This document shows, piece by piece, positions 17,177 through 24,168 of a DNA stretch of 24,178 nt. Under the pieces are notes generated by a model. That model had not been told where the DNA came from, made no database searches, and saw only the letters and a program-made list of their open reading frames with translations. Made by a program: the position numbers and the translations under genes. The number at the start of each line of letters is the position of its first letter. The first letter of the stretch is position 1. Origin of the DNA: Clostridiales bacterium (GTDB lineage Bacteria; Bacillota; Clostridia; Christensenellales; CAG-138); NCBI GenBank assembly GCA_031270585.1, contig JAISXK010000023.1, positions 1 through 24,178 on the forward strand, given 5' to 3'.

Positions 17177-18451
17177 TCAAACCAGCAGCCGCATAATGCC
17201 CTGCTTTCTGATGGATAGAACGGCGCAGCTACCCTTGCCAAACACACCGTCCATGCCTTTTCGGTATGCTTCGAGCATGGGTTGGGGCACCCAAGCCTGT
17301 ATGGTGCCGGCAAAGCCGCCGCCATGCACGCGAAAAGCGCCATGTCCATTGAGCAGGTAATCGCTCATGCACAGCGCCAGGGACACCGGCTGCATATGCG
17401 GGTGCCGGTTTGTGTATACATTTTGCAGATACATAAATGAAGAGCGCCCGCTTTCATTGACGAGGGCCAGAAATGTCTGTATATCGTTTCGCAAAAGTGA
17501 ATCGGCCTGTTTGAACACGCGCTCGTTATCAAAAAAGAAATGCGCGGCGCGCAAAAACGCGCGGTCGCCGCATGCCTGGCGCACGCGCAGGGCGTTTTCA
17601 AAAAGTGTGGACGCATCCAGCTCACGCAAATTGCTTCGCCCCAAAAACGCCGCTACGGACGCGGTTTCGCGCGAGGCTGCGGCGTATTCTTCCGTAAGCC
17701 CGGCATGGTCGCCCCGGGTATCCACAATGCACAGAGCGTACCCATGGGGTATGGCGGGTATGGATGTTACGATAGGCGCCTCAGGGTCGCGAAAATCCAT
17801 CTTGACAAAGCCACCCATGGAGCAGGCCATCTGATCCATCAACCCGCAGGGCTTGCCAAAATAGACGTTTTCGGCATGCTTGCCGGCAAACGCCGCCTGC
17901 TTCCCGCTCACGCGCCCGCCATTATACAGGTGGCTGCATATGGCTGCCAGCAGCATCTCAAACGCCGCGCTGGAGGATAGGCCCGAGCCCCTCAGCACGT
18001 CGGATGTGATATATGCGCAAAACCCGCCAACGGCATAGCTCCGCGCTTTCAGATCTGCTGCAACGCCGCGTACAAGCGCCGCCGGCGTGCCTTTTTCTTC
18101 ATCCCGCACGGAAAGATCCGCAAGCGAGGCGGCGATAACGCCAAAGCCCTCGGAATAGATCATAACCGCGTCGTTGTTTGTGGGCGCCGCCACCGCCAGC
18201 ATATCGAGGTTGATGGCTGCAGCCAGCACCGCGCCATGGTTATAATCGGTATGGTTGCCGCTCACCTCCGTGCGGCCCGGCGCCGAAAGGATATATGCTT
18301 CGTCCCCCGCCAAATCGCTAAAATGCCGCGCAAACGCCACAAGCGCGTCCTGTATGCGGACGCGGGCCATAGTTACATCGGGATAAATCTCTGAAAGCGC
18401 CGTGTCGTAAGTGTGGGTTCGAAGCGCCGCTTCGTATTCAACAGGCCGCAT
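17177..18451 (-). CDS. galK: galactokinase (GHMP kinase family)
   Basis: A 424-residue cytoplasmic sugar kinase that phosphorylates galactose at C1 using ATP, the first committed step of the Leloir pathway. The GalK signature appears as PGRTEVSGNHTDYN (58-71), a variant of PGRVNLIGEHTDYN; the ATP loop GSGLSSSAA (155-163), GLMDQ with the probable catalytic D206, and GGGFAGT (377-383) are all present. The variant signature with N in place of E suggests a clostridial subgroup, and the substrate could differ from galactose. AAAGGAG lies seven bases before the ATG. It lies 38 bp downstream of the second signal peptidase gene, probably in its transcript. No galT or galE is in the window. Confidence 0.9.
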   Translation of the reverse strand: MRPVEYEAALRTHTYDTALSEIYPDVTMARVRIQDALVAFARHFSDLAGDEAYILSAPGRTEVSGNHTDYNHGAVLAAAINLDMLAVAAPTNNDAVMIYSEGFGVIAASLADLSVRDEEKGTPAALVRGVAADLKARSYAVGGFCAYITSDVLRGSGLSSSAAFEMLLAAICSHLYNGGRVSGKQAAFAGKHAENVYFGKPCGLMDQMACSMGGFVKMDFRDPEAPIVTSIPAIPHGYALCIVDTRGDHAGLTEEYAAASRETASVAAFLGRSNLRELDASTLFENALRVRQACGDRAFLRAAHFFFDNERVFKQADSLLRNDIQTFLALVNESGRSSFMYLQNVYTNRHPHMQPVSLALCMSDYLLNGHGAFRVHGGGFAGTIQAWVPQPMLEAYRKGMDGVFGKGSCAVLSIRKQGIMRLLV

Positions 18452-18489
18452 ACCGCTTACTCCTTTTGTGTGAAGGGTTTTTACACAAT

Positions 18490-19122
18490 TTATAGATACA
18501 ACGCTATTGTGGAAAACGGCGATACGCGAAAGCGCACGCGCCCGTCTATCTCATCTATAGGGACGCTGCCTATGCCGGCGTCGCGGCTGTCAAGACTTTG
18601 CGCGCGGTCATCCCCCAGCACAAATACGCAACCCAGAGGCACTTCAAACGCCTCAAAATCTACGCCTGCGGCGGGCATATACATGCTTTCATCCAGATAG
18701 CGGCCATTGATATATACAGCGCCTCTGTCAATCTCTATGGTTTCACCCGGCAGCGCGACGATGCGCTTAATCAACTCGTCGCCGGTAACGGGGTGAGAAA
18801 ATATCACCATGGAGCCGCGCACCGGCGTTCTGAAAAACAATGATACCTTATCGATCAGCAGCACGTCGCCTTCTTTCAGCGTGGGCTCCATAGAGCTGCC
18901 GTTTACCCGCGTGGGGGCCAGCACGAAGGCGAAAAGTATAACGAGCACAAGCAATGCCTGCAACAATATAAACACCCATGCAAGTAGGCTTTGCATACGG
19001 TATTCAAGCTTTTTGCCCGCCGCGCGGGATAAAGCCCCCGGCGCAGGCACACTACCGCCTGCCGCAGGCGCGGCCTCCGGTGCAGACGCGGCGGCGTTAA
19101 CAGCCGGCTGTTGCATACGCAC
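18490..19122 (-). CDS. lepB: signal peptidase I (second paralogue)
   Basis: A 210-residue type I signal peptidase that removes signal peptides from exported proteins at the outer face of the membrane. An Ala/Pro/Gly-rich cytoplasmic N-terminus (1-36) precedes one transmembrane helix (about 46-69). The catalytic dyad is S77 (in NGSSMEPTL) and K119 (in ELIKRIVALPGE), with the box E region GDDRAQSLDSRD near the C-terminus. The first in-frame codon with a correctly spaced ribosome binding site (AAGGA) is GTG at 19122; the ATG at 19116 is the alternative. It lies 81 bp downstream of another signal peptidase gene from which it differs clearly in sequence. Confidence 0.93.
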   Translation of the reverse strand: MRMQQPAVNAAASAPEAAPAAGGSVPAPGALSRAAGKKLEYRMQSLLAWVFILLQALLVLVILFAFVLAPTRVNGSSMEPTLKEGDVLLIDKVSLFFRTPVRGSMVIFSHPVTGDELIKRIVALPGETIEIDRGAVYINGRYLDESMYMPAAGVDFEAFEVPLGCVFVLGDDRAQSLDSRDAGIGSVPIDEIDGRVRFRVSPFSTIALYL

Positions 19123-19203
19123 AAATATCCTTCCATGTTCACATAAACGAAAACCCGGCCGCCCGCCCGTGCGGACGTGTCCGGACGGACGCGGATTTGC
19201 GGC

Positions 19204-19818
19204 CTAAGAATAATTCACATGCCATATGGCGCGCAGTCTGTCAAACGGCCACATCACGCAAACGGCCTTGCCCACGATTTTTTCATAGGGGATATCGCCT
19301 ATGCGCGGGTCGCGGCTGTCGCTGCTGTAGTTGCGGTTGTCGCCCATCACAAACAGCGTATTACGATCCACCACATGCAGACGCATTTCGTCGAATATCT
19401 GATCGCCCCAATACAGGGTTTCATCAAGCGCCGCACCGTTTACCATAACCTTGCCACCGGTGATTTCAACCGTATCGCCGGGCAGACCGATGATGCGCTT
19501 TACGCAGGATACCGTATAACCCGGGTAAAAGCAAACGATGATGTCGCCGCGCTGCGGCGGTGCCGCATAGTAAGAAAGTTTTTCTACGATGATGCGCTCG
19601 TTGTCGAACAGCGTAGGGTACATGCTATCGCCCTGCACCAATATGGGTTCGCCCACGAATGCCCGTAAAGCAAAAGCAACCACCAATACCAGCACGATAT
19701 ATATGAAAAAATCTTTATTGCTTGCACGGCGGTAATCGCGATCCTGATTGTGCAAATCCTCAGCCGCCTGTTTGAGGCGGCTGATATCCCGTCCGCTCAT
19801 GTTTGCGCTTTTGCTCAT
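19204..19818 (-). CDS. lepB: signal peptidase I (first paralogue)
   Basis: A 204-residue type I signal peptidase. A charged cytoplasmic N-terminus (1-36) is followed by a transmembrane helix (about 37-56). The catalytic serine is S65 (GDSMYPTL) and the general-base lysine K107 (VKRIIGLPGD). The MGDNRNYSSDSRD motif is close to consensus, closer than in the paralogue downstream. AAAAGGA precedes the ATG, which overlaps the stop of the DUF951 gene (ATGA). The two peptidases probably share the export load or differ in substrate preference; nothing in the sequence decides this. Confidence 0.95.
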   Translation of the reverse strand: MSKSANMSGRDISRLKQAAEDLHNQDRDYRRASNKDFFIYIVLVLVVAFALRAFVGEPILVQGDSMYPTLFDNERIIVEKLSYYAAPPQRGDIIVCFYPGYTVSCVKRIIGLPGDTVEITGGKVMVNGAALDETLYWGDQIFDEMRLHVVDRNTLFVMGDNRNYSSDSRDPRIGDIPYEKIVGKAVCVMWPFDRLRAIWHVNYS

Positions 19819-20036
19819 TCCATATCCTTTTCCCTGGCGTCAGAACCGACCGGCGAAGACAGTATCTTTTTGCCTCTTTTTATAAAGTCGGCTCTGTCCA
19901 TCATCACGATACGGCCGCAAGCGTTGCATTTTATTTTTATGTCCGCGCCTGTGCGAATAATGACCCAATCATTTGTGCCGCAGGCATGCGGCTTGCGCAT
20001 GCGCACACGGTCATGTAATTGAAATTGTTCTAACAT
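19815..20036 (-). CDS. DUF951 family small protein
   Basis: A 73-residue protein matching the DUF951 (YyzM-like) family by its KPHACGTNDW block, RTGADIKIKCNACG and MMDRADFIKRGKKI. Cysteines C19, C37 and C40 could bind a metal. The family is widespread in Bacillota and has no established function that I know of. It is the first gene of an apparent operon with two signal peptidases, and its stop overlaps the next start by 4 bp. The ribosome binding site is weak (GGGCGG) and the predicted 5' leader is only about 15 bases. Confidence 0.9.
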   Translation of the reverse strand: MLEQFQLHDRVRMRKPHACGTNDWVIIRTGADIKIKCNACGRIVMMDRADFIKRGKKILSSPVGSDAREKDME

Positions 20037-20059
20037 AGAATAACCGCCCGCCTCACCAC

Positions 20060-20088
20060 ATTATACATCTTCAACCGCAGCATAGCAA
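20060..20088 (-). promoter_or_regulatory. promoter of the DUF951-lepB-lepB(-galK) unit
   Basis: On the minus strand, TTGCTA (20083-20088), a 17-bp spacer and consensus TATAAT (20060-20065) lie just before the DUF951 gene. The expected transcript start is about 20052. Confidence 0.8.
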
Positions 20089-20120
20089 ATATTCGCGCGT
20101 AGTGTAAGCACCTTATTACG

Positions 20121-21038
20121 TTACGGCCGCGATTTGCCTGGCGTGTCAACGGAGGCGGGTATAAACTCCAACGTCGCCTCTACAAAGCGCCGGCCCTTTT
20201 CTTCGTGTAGCAGGTGGCCCACATTGCGTATCACGCTGCTTTTAGCGTTTACAAGCGTCGCGTGGTAAAGCTCGCTCATGGCGGTGGGGTGCCATTTGTC
20301 CTCCGCCCCCCACAATATCAACACATCGTGCTCTATAAAGCGCAAAGAGCGCTCGGCCTCTGTCTCATCCAGATTGGCCACGCACAACTGTATGGCGCGT
20401 CTGGAATATGTATCCACGATGGTGGCATAGTAATTATCCAACACTTCGCTGTCAAGGGTTGTAAGGTCAAAGTAGCAAGCTGAAAGTACCCGCTCTACGG
20501 TGCGCCGGTTATAAAGCCTGCAGGCAAGGCCGCCTAAAAGGGCGCTGTCAAGCATACGCACCGCAAGCGGCATCTCGCGCGTGATGCCGCCCGGCGAAAC
20601 GATAATCACACGGCCCACCCGATCGGGATTTTTAGCCACAAGGTCAAGCGCATACAACGCCCCTGCAGAAAACGCCACGATATGCGCGCTCTCAAGTCCT
20701 ATGGCATCCATAAAAAGGCGCAGGGTTTCGCTATGCTCGGGGATGGTATAATCAAACTGGATGGGTCGGCTGGAATACCCGTGCCCCAACAGATCGATGG
20801 CAAGCACGCGGTAGTATTCGCTCAGAATCTGAAAGGCGTTGCGCCATGTATACAGGCTTTGCCCGATTGTGTGTATCAAAATCAACGGCTCGCCCTCGCC
20901 TGCCTCGAGGTAATGTATGCGGGCCTCTTCGGGGGTAGCTTCGCCCTTTTTATCCGGAAAACCCGGCAGCATAACAGGCGCGTAGTTGCCCACATGCTCG
21001 GAATTTATAAATTTTTTCATTTGCAGCGACAGGGCCAA
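20121..21038 (-). CDS. alpha/beta-fold hydrolase
   Basis: About 305 residues. A classical alpha/beta hydrolase: HYLEAGEGEPLILIHTIGQS with the oxyanion region, LLGHGYSSRP, nucleophile S124 in the elbow AFSAG (alanine replaces the usual first glycine), acid D247 in WGAEDKWHP and base H275 in VGHLLHEE. The triad is complete, so it should be active on an ester, thioester or similar bond; no substrate can be assigned. No signal peptide is seen. The start is uncertain: GGAGGAAGG is correctly spaced for the TTG at 21038, while the ATG at 21020 is too far from it and a TTG at 21059 precedes it. It has its own promoter and seems to be a single-gene unit. Confidence 0.85.
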   Translation of the reverse strand: MALSLQMKKFINSEHVGNYAPVMLPGFPDKKGEATPEEARIHYLEAGEGEPLILIHTIGQSLYTWRNAFQILSEYYRVLAIDLLGHGYSSRPIQFDYTIPEHSETLRLFMDAIGLESAHIVAFSAGALYALDLVAKNPDRVGRVIIVSPGGITREMPLAVRMLDSALLGGLACRLYNRRTVERVLSACYFDLTTLDSEVLDNYYATIVDTYSRRAIQLCVANLDETEAERSLRFIEHDVLILWGAEDKWHPTAMSELYHATLVNAKSSVIRNVGHLLHEEKGRRFVEATLEFIPASVDTPGKSRP

Positions 21039-21107
21039 GTTCCTTCCTCCATAACGCAAAAATCAACAAATACGCACATATATAGCAGTTCTTATGATGG
21101 CACACCT

Positions 21108-21136
21108 ATTTTACCCTGTTTATATCCCCAATGCAA
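21108..21136 (-). promoter_or_regulatory. promoter of the alpha/beta hydrolase gene
   Basis: On the minus strand, TTGCAT (21131-21136), 17 bp and TAAAAT (21108-21113), about 70 bp before the start codon. Confidence 0.75.
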
Positions 21137-21217
21137 GAAGCAGCTTTGCTACAATACTCCCGCCTTTAGACATGAACACCATGAGAGTTTGGGCGCAGAG
21201 ATTCGACACACCCTATG

Positions 21218-21244
21218 AAAAGTCCTGAATGACAGGATTTTTTG
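21218..21244. terminator. probable bidirectional intrinsic terminator
   Basis: AAAAGTCCTG-AATGA-CAGGATTTTT makes a hairpin of up to ten pairs (one G-T wobble) flanked by A-rich and T-rich sides. On the minus strand it could stop read-through from the ABC genes into the hydrolase promoter region. Confidence 0.55.
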
Positions 21245-21335
21245 TTATAAAAAAGATTTATAAAATTATTTTGACGTGGCATGATAGCGGCGCCAGTGGT
21301 GTTATTAAAGGAAGGTGGCGGAGGGAGAATAGGTT

Positions 21336-21386
21336 AGAGCGCGGTGAAACGCCGAATGGCTTACGCCACGCACCTCACCGCGCTCT
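21336..21386. repeat. 12-bp perfect inverted repeat
   Basis: AGAGCGCGGTGA (21336-21347) and TCACCGCGCTCT (21375-21386) are exact reverse complements around a 27-base loop. It is GC-rich within an AT-rich gap, just past the end of the ABC permease gene. It lacks a T-run, so it is not a standard terminator. Confidence 0.7.
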
Positions 21387-21445
21387 GTAGCATACCGCTG
21401 TTTCAACCGGATTTCGTCATATCCTTAAAAATGAGGATATCCGCG

Positions 21446-22162
21446 TCAGTCCACCCCTATCCGCTTTATTTTCCACGCGCTTACCACAACAGAAGCTATG
21501 ATAATGATTATCAGCGGGGCAAAATACGCAATATCGATCTGATTTGCGCACATGAAGGCAAATCCCGATGTCGCAGGAAATATCCTGCCCACATATTGTA
21601 CTGCGTCCGGCAACAAGTCGGCGGGAAACATGATGCCCGACAGCACAACGGACGGTAAAAATACAAGTTGAGCTATCATCGTCAATTTGGCTGCGCTTTT
21701 TACAAACAGTCCGAACAATGTACCTACACAAAGACTTGCGGCTATCGTCAGGGCTGTCGCCACGATGTATAGCCCCAAGTCGTTTGGCAAAAGCGCGTTA
21801 AACAAAAGCGGGGCGGCAATGAAAATTATCATGCTCATAATTGCCAAATGGAGAAAACCAGAAATGAAATTACTTACGGCTACTGTCCAAAGTGGTATAT
21901 TGCCTACCCGGTAGCCCTTCTTGATATTACTGCCATAAAGTTCTACAAGCGGCGCAGGCGAACCTAAAACCGCGCCCATTGTTACGCCAAACACCGTCAT
22001 AGACTGTATGATTGTCTTATATGCGTCCGGCATAATCGATGTGAAAACACCGCCCATAAACACAAAAAATATAAGGGGTACAACATAGAAAGTGATAAAC
22101 ACACCTTTGTTTCTCACGTCCAATTTCCATTGGAGCAATACACTATGAACAAACGCGCTCAC
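21446..22162 (-). CDS. ABC-2 type transporter permease
   Basis: A 238-residue integral membrane protein with about six hydrophobic segments (roughly 21-43, 53-70, 95-123, 130-153, 160-180, 212-230), the layout of ABC-2 exporter permeases. A PxxxLSGIMFP segment near the fifth helix (170-180) is common in drug or lipid exporters of this type. The start is GTG at 22162, overlapping the TAG stop of the ATPase gene by one base, with GGGAGG eight bases upstream. It pairs with the adjacent ATPase; two copies of each would form the exporter. The substrate is unknown, though the MerR regulator points to a toxic or antimicrobial compound. Confidence 0.9.
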   Translation of the reverse strand: MSAFVHSVLLQWKLDVRNKGVFITFYVVPLIFFVFMGGVFTSIMPDAYKTIIQSMTVFGVTMGAVLGSPAPLVELYGSNIKKGYRVGNIPLWTVAVSNFISGFLHLAIMSMIIFIAAPLLFNALLPNDLGLYIVATALTIAASLCVGTLFGLFVKSAAKLTMIAQLVFLPSVVLSGIMFPADLLPDAVQYVGRIFPATSGFAFMCANQIDIAYFAPLIIIIIASVVVSAWKIKRIGVD

Positions 22163-23025
22163 TATTTTACCTCCCGTGAAATATCTATAAACCGCTGTTC
22201 CAAACTGGCCCGCTCTATCTTTATATCGTCGATAGAGCTGTTTTGTTTTTTTGCCGCCGTGGATAATTCAAGAAGGCCGTCCGTAAGATTATCGGCCTCG
22301 AATATCGCGTAACCCTGTTCTTCGGTTCGATAGACGCATACCGCCAGTCCATCCATGCGAACAGGCGATGAAAATCGAACATGAAGCCGCCTGGTGTCTT
22401 GCAATTGTTCAGTTAATGCCTGGGAAGTTCCAATAAACGCTATTTCCCCGTTTCTTAAAATCGCTATCCTGTCACACAACTCCTCTACTTCCGACAAATC
22501 GTGACTTGCAAGAATAATTGTTTTCCCGGCATTTTTGAAATGCCGGATTTCTTCATGGAGCGCGGCTCTGCCCTCTACATCAAGCCCTGCCGTCGGTTCG
22601 TCCAAGAGTATGATGTCGGGATTTCCGAGCATAGCGATAGCAAGATGCAACCGCCGCTTTTGCCCTGTGGAAAGGTCTTGATATTTTTTGTTCTGAAAAG
22701 ATGAAACGCCTATTCTGCCAAGATAATCGCCGTCAACGGCGGCATGATTCCATTTTGCGAACAGGCGCACGGCTTCGATGGCTTTTATATATTGAGGAAG
22801 CGAGGAAGATTGCAACTGTACGCCTATCGTACCGTTTAGCGTAATTTGTCCCCGCTCATAGCCGCGTATACCTTCGATACATTCAAGCGTCGTTGTTTTT
22901 CCCGCGCCGTTTACGCCGAGCAACGCGAATATCTCGCCGCGATTTACGGTAAACGATATATCAAACAACACTTGCTGATTTCCATAGCTCTTATTCAAGT
23001 TTTTAATTTCAACGGTCGTATTCAT
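22162..23025 (-). CDS. ABC transporter ATP-binding protein
   Basis: A 287-residue nucleotide-binding subunit. Walker A is GVNGAGKTT (37-45), the signature motif is LSTGQ (118-122; T replaces the usual G), and Walker B is IILLDEP (138-144) followed by TAGLD and the switch histidine in LASHDLSEVEE. The C-terminal 60 or so residues are an extension typical of CcmA/DrrA-type exporter ATPases. It starts 4 bp after the merR stop, with a G-rich ribosome binding site inside the end of that gene, so all three genes should be one operon. Confidence 0.95.
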   Translation of the reverse strand: MNTTVEIKNLNKSYGNQQVLFDISFTVNRGEIFALLGVNGAGKTTTLECIEGIRGYERGQITLNGTIGVQLQSSSLPQYIKAIEAVRLFAKWNHAAVDGDYLGRIGVSSFQNKKYQDLSTGQKRRLHLAIAMLGNPDIILLDEPTAGLDVEGRAALHEEIRHFKNAGKTIILASHDLSEVEELCDRIAILRNGEIAFIGTSQALTEQLQDTRRLHVRFSSPVRMDGLAVCVYRTEEQGYAIFEADNLTDGLLELSTAAKKQNSSIDDIKIERASLEQRFIDISREVK

Positions 23026-23029
23026 GCCG

Positions 23030-23830
23030 TCAACCCCCCAACCCCGGAATTAAAAGGGCTTTGCGCTCAAAATAATGTGTGAGGATTTGGCCGATATAGT
23101 CATCTATTGCTTTCTGCTTTGCCGCCATATCTTCATCCCAATTAGACTTGTCGTCGTTGAACGCCATGAGATTAGGCACCAGGCTCATATCACCGCCCGT
23201 AAACTCCATAACCATGTCCCACCACTTTTCGGCAAGCGCGAAACCGCTGTCGCTATCCGGCGGTTCATTTTTATTTTTCAAAGCGACGGCTTGCTCCACA
23301 AGAGTTTTGTAGGTGTTGAACAACTTCATTCCGACATCCGGGCGCTTAAAAAAGCGGTCTTTTATATGTCCCGCCAATGTGTCGTCAAGTAATTTCCATA
23401 TCCAGTAGTTCCCGTTTCCCTGCTGTAAAAGCATAATAATATCCGCATACTTTTCAAAGTCCACATCGTTTATGCGCAAAACCTCGTCGCGTAATATGCC
23501 AATAGCAGCGAGTACATTTTTCAGTTGTTCAATTTGCGCCGTTACAAGCCCGTGTTGCTTTTCAAGAGCGGCAGCCACCTCTTGTGGAGTAGATAAAGAT
23601 ACACGCATACTTTTTATTTCGCTCAAAGAAAACCCCAAGTGCTTTAACGCCAAAATCTGGTGCAGAGAAACCATATCCTTTTGACTATAAAGCCGTCGGC
23701 CACCCTCGCTCGTTTCAGACGGACGAAGAAGACCTTCCCGATCATAATACTGTAACGTGCGGACAGTGACGCCTAATTTTCCGGCCAATTCTCCCACCGT
23801 GAGCAGCTTCTCATCACCCATAACATACAC
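23030..23830 (-). CDS. MerR-family transcriptional regulator
   Basis: A 266-residue regulator. The N-terminal winged helix-turn-helix is typical: LLTVGELAGKLGVTVRTLQYYDREGLLRP, then GGRRLYSQKDM and LKHLGFSLSEIKSM, followed by a long coiled-coil dimerisation helix. The C-terminal half (about 130-266) is an effector domain I cannot assign. MerR proteins untwist promoters with long spacers when they bind a ligand or sense stress. As the first gene of the operon with an ABC-2 exporter it probably controls itself and the exporter. ATG at 23830 follows AAGGGGG closely; ATG at 23821 (MGDEK) is an alternative start. Confidence 0.92.
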   Translation of the reverse strand: MYVMGDEKLLTVGELAGKLGVTVRTLQYYDREGLLRPSETSEGGRRLYSQKDMVSLHQILALKHLGFSLSEIKSMRVSLSTPQEVAAALEKQHGLVTAQIEQLKNVLAAIGILRDEVLRINDVDFEKYADIIMLLQQGNGNYWIWKLLDDTLAGHIKDRFFKRPDVGMKLFNTYKTLVEQAVALKNKNEPPDSDSGFALAEKWWDMVMEFTGGDMSLVPNLMAFNDDKSNWDEDMAAKQKAIDDYIGQILTHYFERKALLIPGLGG

Positions 23831-23839
23831 CCCCTTTCA

Positions 23840-23876
23840 ACATAGTGTTATGATACTATGTGACGTAACGTAACAA
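23840..23876 (-). promoter_or_regulatory. probable MerR operator and promoter region
   Basis: Two dyads lie just before merR. ACATAGT (23840-23846) and ACTATGT (23855-23861) are a perfect 7-bp inverted repeat with an 8-base gap. Immediately upstream, the minus strand reads GTTACGTTACGTCAC, a 15-bp near-palindrome typical of MerR-type sites. -35-like TTACGT and -10-like TATCAT or TATGTT sequences overlap them, as expected for a MerR-controlled promoter; the exact hexamers cannot be fixed. Confidence 0.6.
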
Positions 23877-23895
23877 GCAAGTGATTTTTTGAACG

Positions 23896-23939
23896 CGCTA
23901 TTGTTCAAAATCCGCCGGGAATGATTTTGAACAATAGCG
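23896..23939. repeat. 17-bp perfect inverted repeat
   Basis: CGCTATTGTTCAAAATC (23896-23912) and its exact reverse complement (23923-23939) flank a 10-base loop. There is no T-run on either side. It lies between the MerR operon promoter and the riboswitch leader, so it may be an operator, a transcript hairpin or a small mobile-element relic. Confidence 0.85.
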
Positions 23940-24020
23940 TAAGCACATTTAGCGCTATAGTTCCTCTGCGACGAAAAACGTTAATTTTTTACCATATTCC
24001 CCCTAAAACGCGCATAGCGC

Positions 24021-24049
24021 TGTTTTAACCGCCGGCGGCGGTTTATAAA
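24021..24049 (+). promoter_or_regulatory. candidate promoter of the riboswitch-controlled gene, with palindromic spacer
   Basis: A good -10 TATAAA (24044-24049) follows a perfect dyad AACCGCC-GGC-GGCGGTT (24027-24043), which fills exactly the 17 bp between it and a weak -35 (TGTTTT, 24021-24026). This would start the transcript at about 24056, just before the c-di-GMP riboswitch. The -35 is poor, so an activator or repressor acting at the dyad is plausible. Confidence 0.5.
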
Positions 24050-24084
24050 TAGATAAGCACTATGCTTAGGCAATTACCCAAACG

Positions 24085-24153
24085 ACAAAGGCAAACCCGC
24101 CGAAAGGCGGCGACGCAAAGCTAAAGGGCCTGAAATGGCAGCCAGCTACCGAA
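24085..24153 (+). promoter_or_regulatory. cyclic di-GMP-I (GEMM-I) riboswitch
   Basis: The sequence matches the class I c-di-GMP aptamer: AAAGGCAAACC, a GCC-GAAA-GGC tetraloop hairpin (the docked P1b/P2 loop), the hallmark GACGCAAAGC, then AGGGCC and the second arm ending CAGCCAGCTACCG. The ribosome binding site GGGGAGG (24155-24161) follows directly with no terminator hairpin between, so control is more likely at translation initiation than by transcription termination. Whether it is an on or off switch cannot be read from this. Confidence 0.92.
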
Positions 24154-24168
24154 AGGGGAGGAACAGCC

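Larger units (their letters stand above)
21060..21445. other. intergenic region between hydrolase and ABC permease
   Basis: This gap holds the hydrolase promoter (21108-21136), a bidirectional terminator-like hairpin (21218-21244) and a 12-bp inverted repeat (21336-21386). I see no coding sequence in it. Confidence 0.55.
23877..24168. other. regulatory interval between merR and the right-edge gene
   Basis: Divergent intergenic DNA holding the 17-bp inverted repeat, three copies of a GCGCTAT/GCGCTGT-like word (about 23895, 23952, 24017), a palindromic promoter spacer and the c-di-GMP riboswitch. No coding sequence is seen. Confidence 0.6.

Noticed and set aside
19123..19203. GC-rich gap between the two signal peptidase genes as a terminator
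   Set aside because: Short self-complementary words (GTCCGGAC) are present but there is no clear stem with a T-run; the genes are treated as one transcript.
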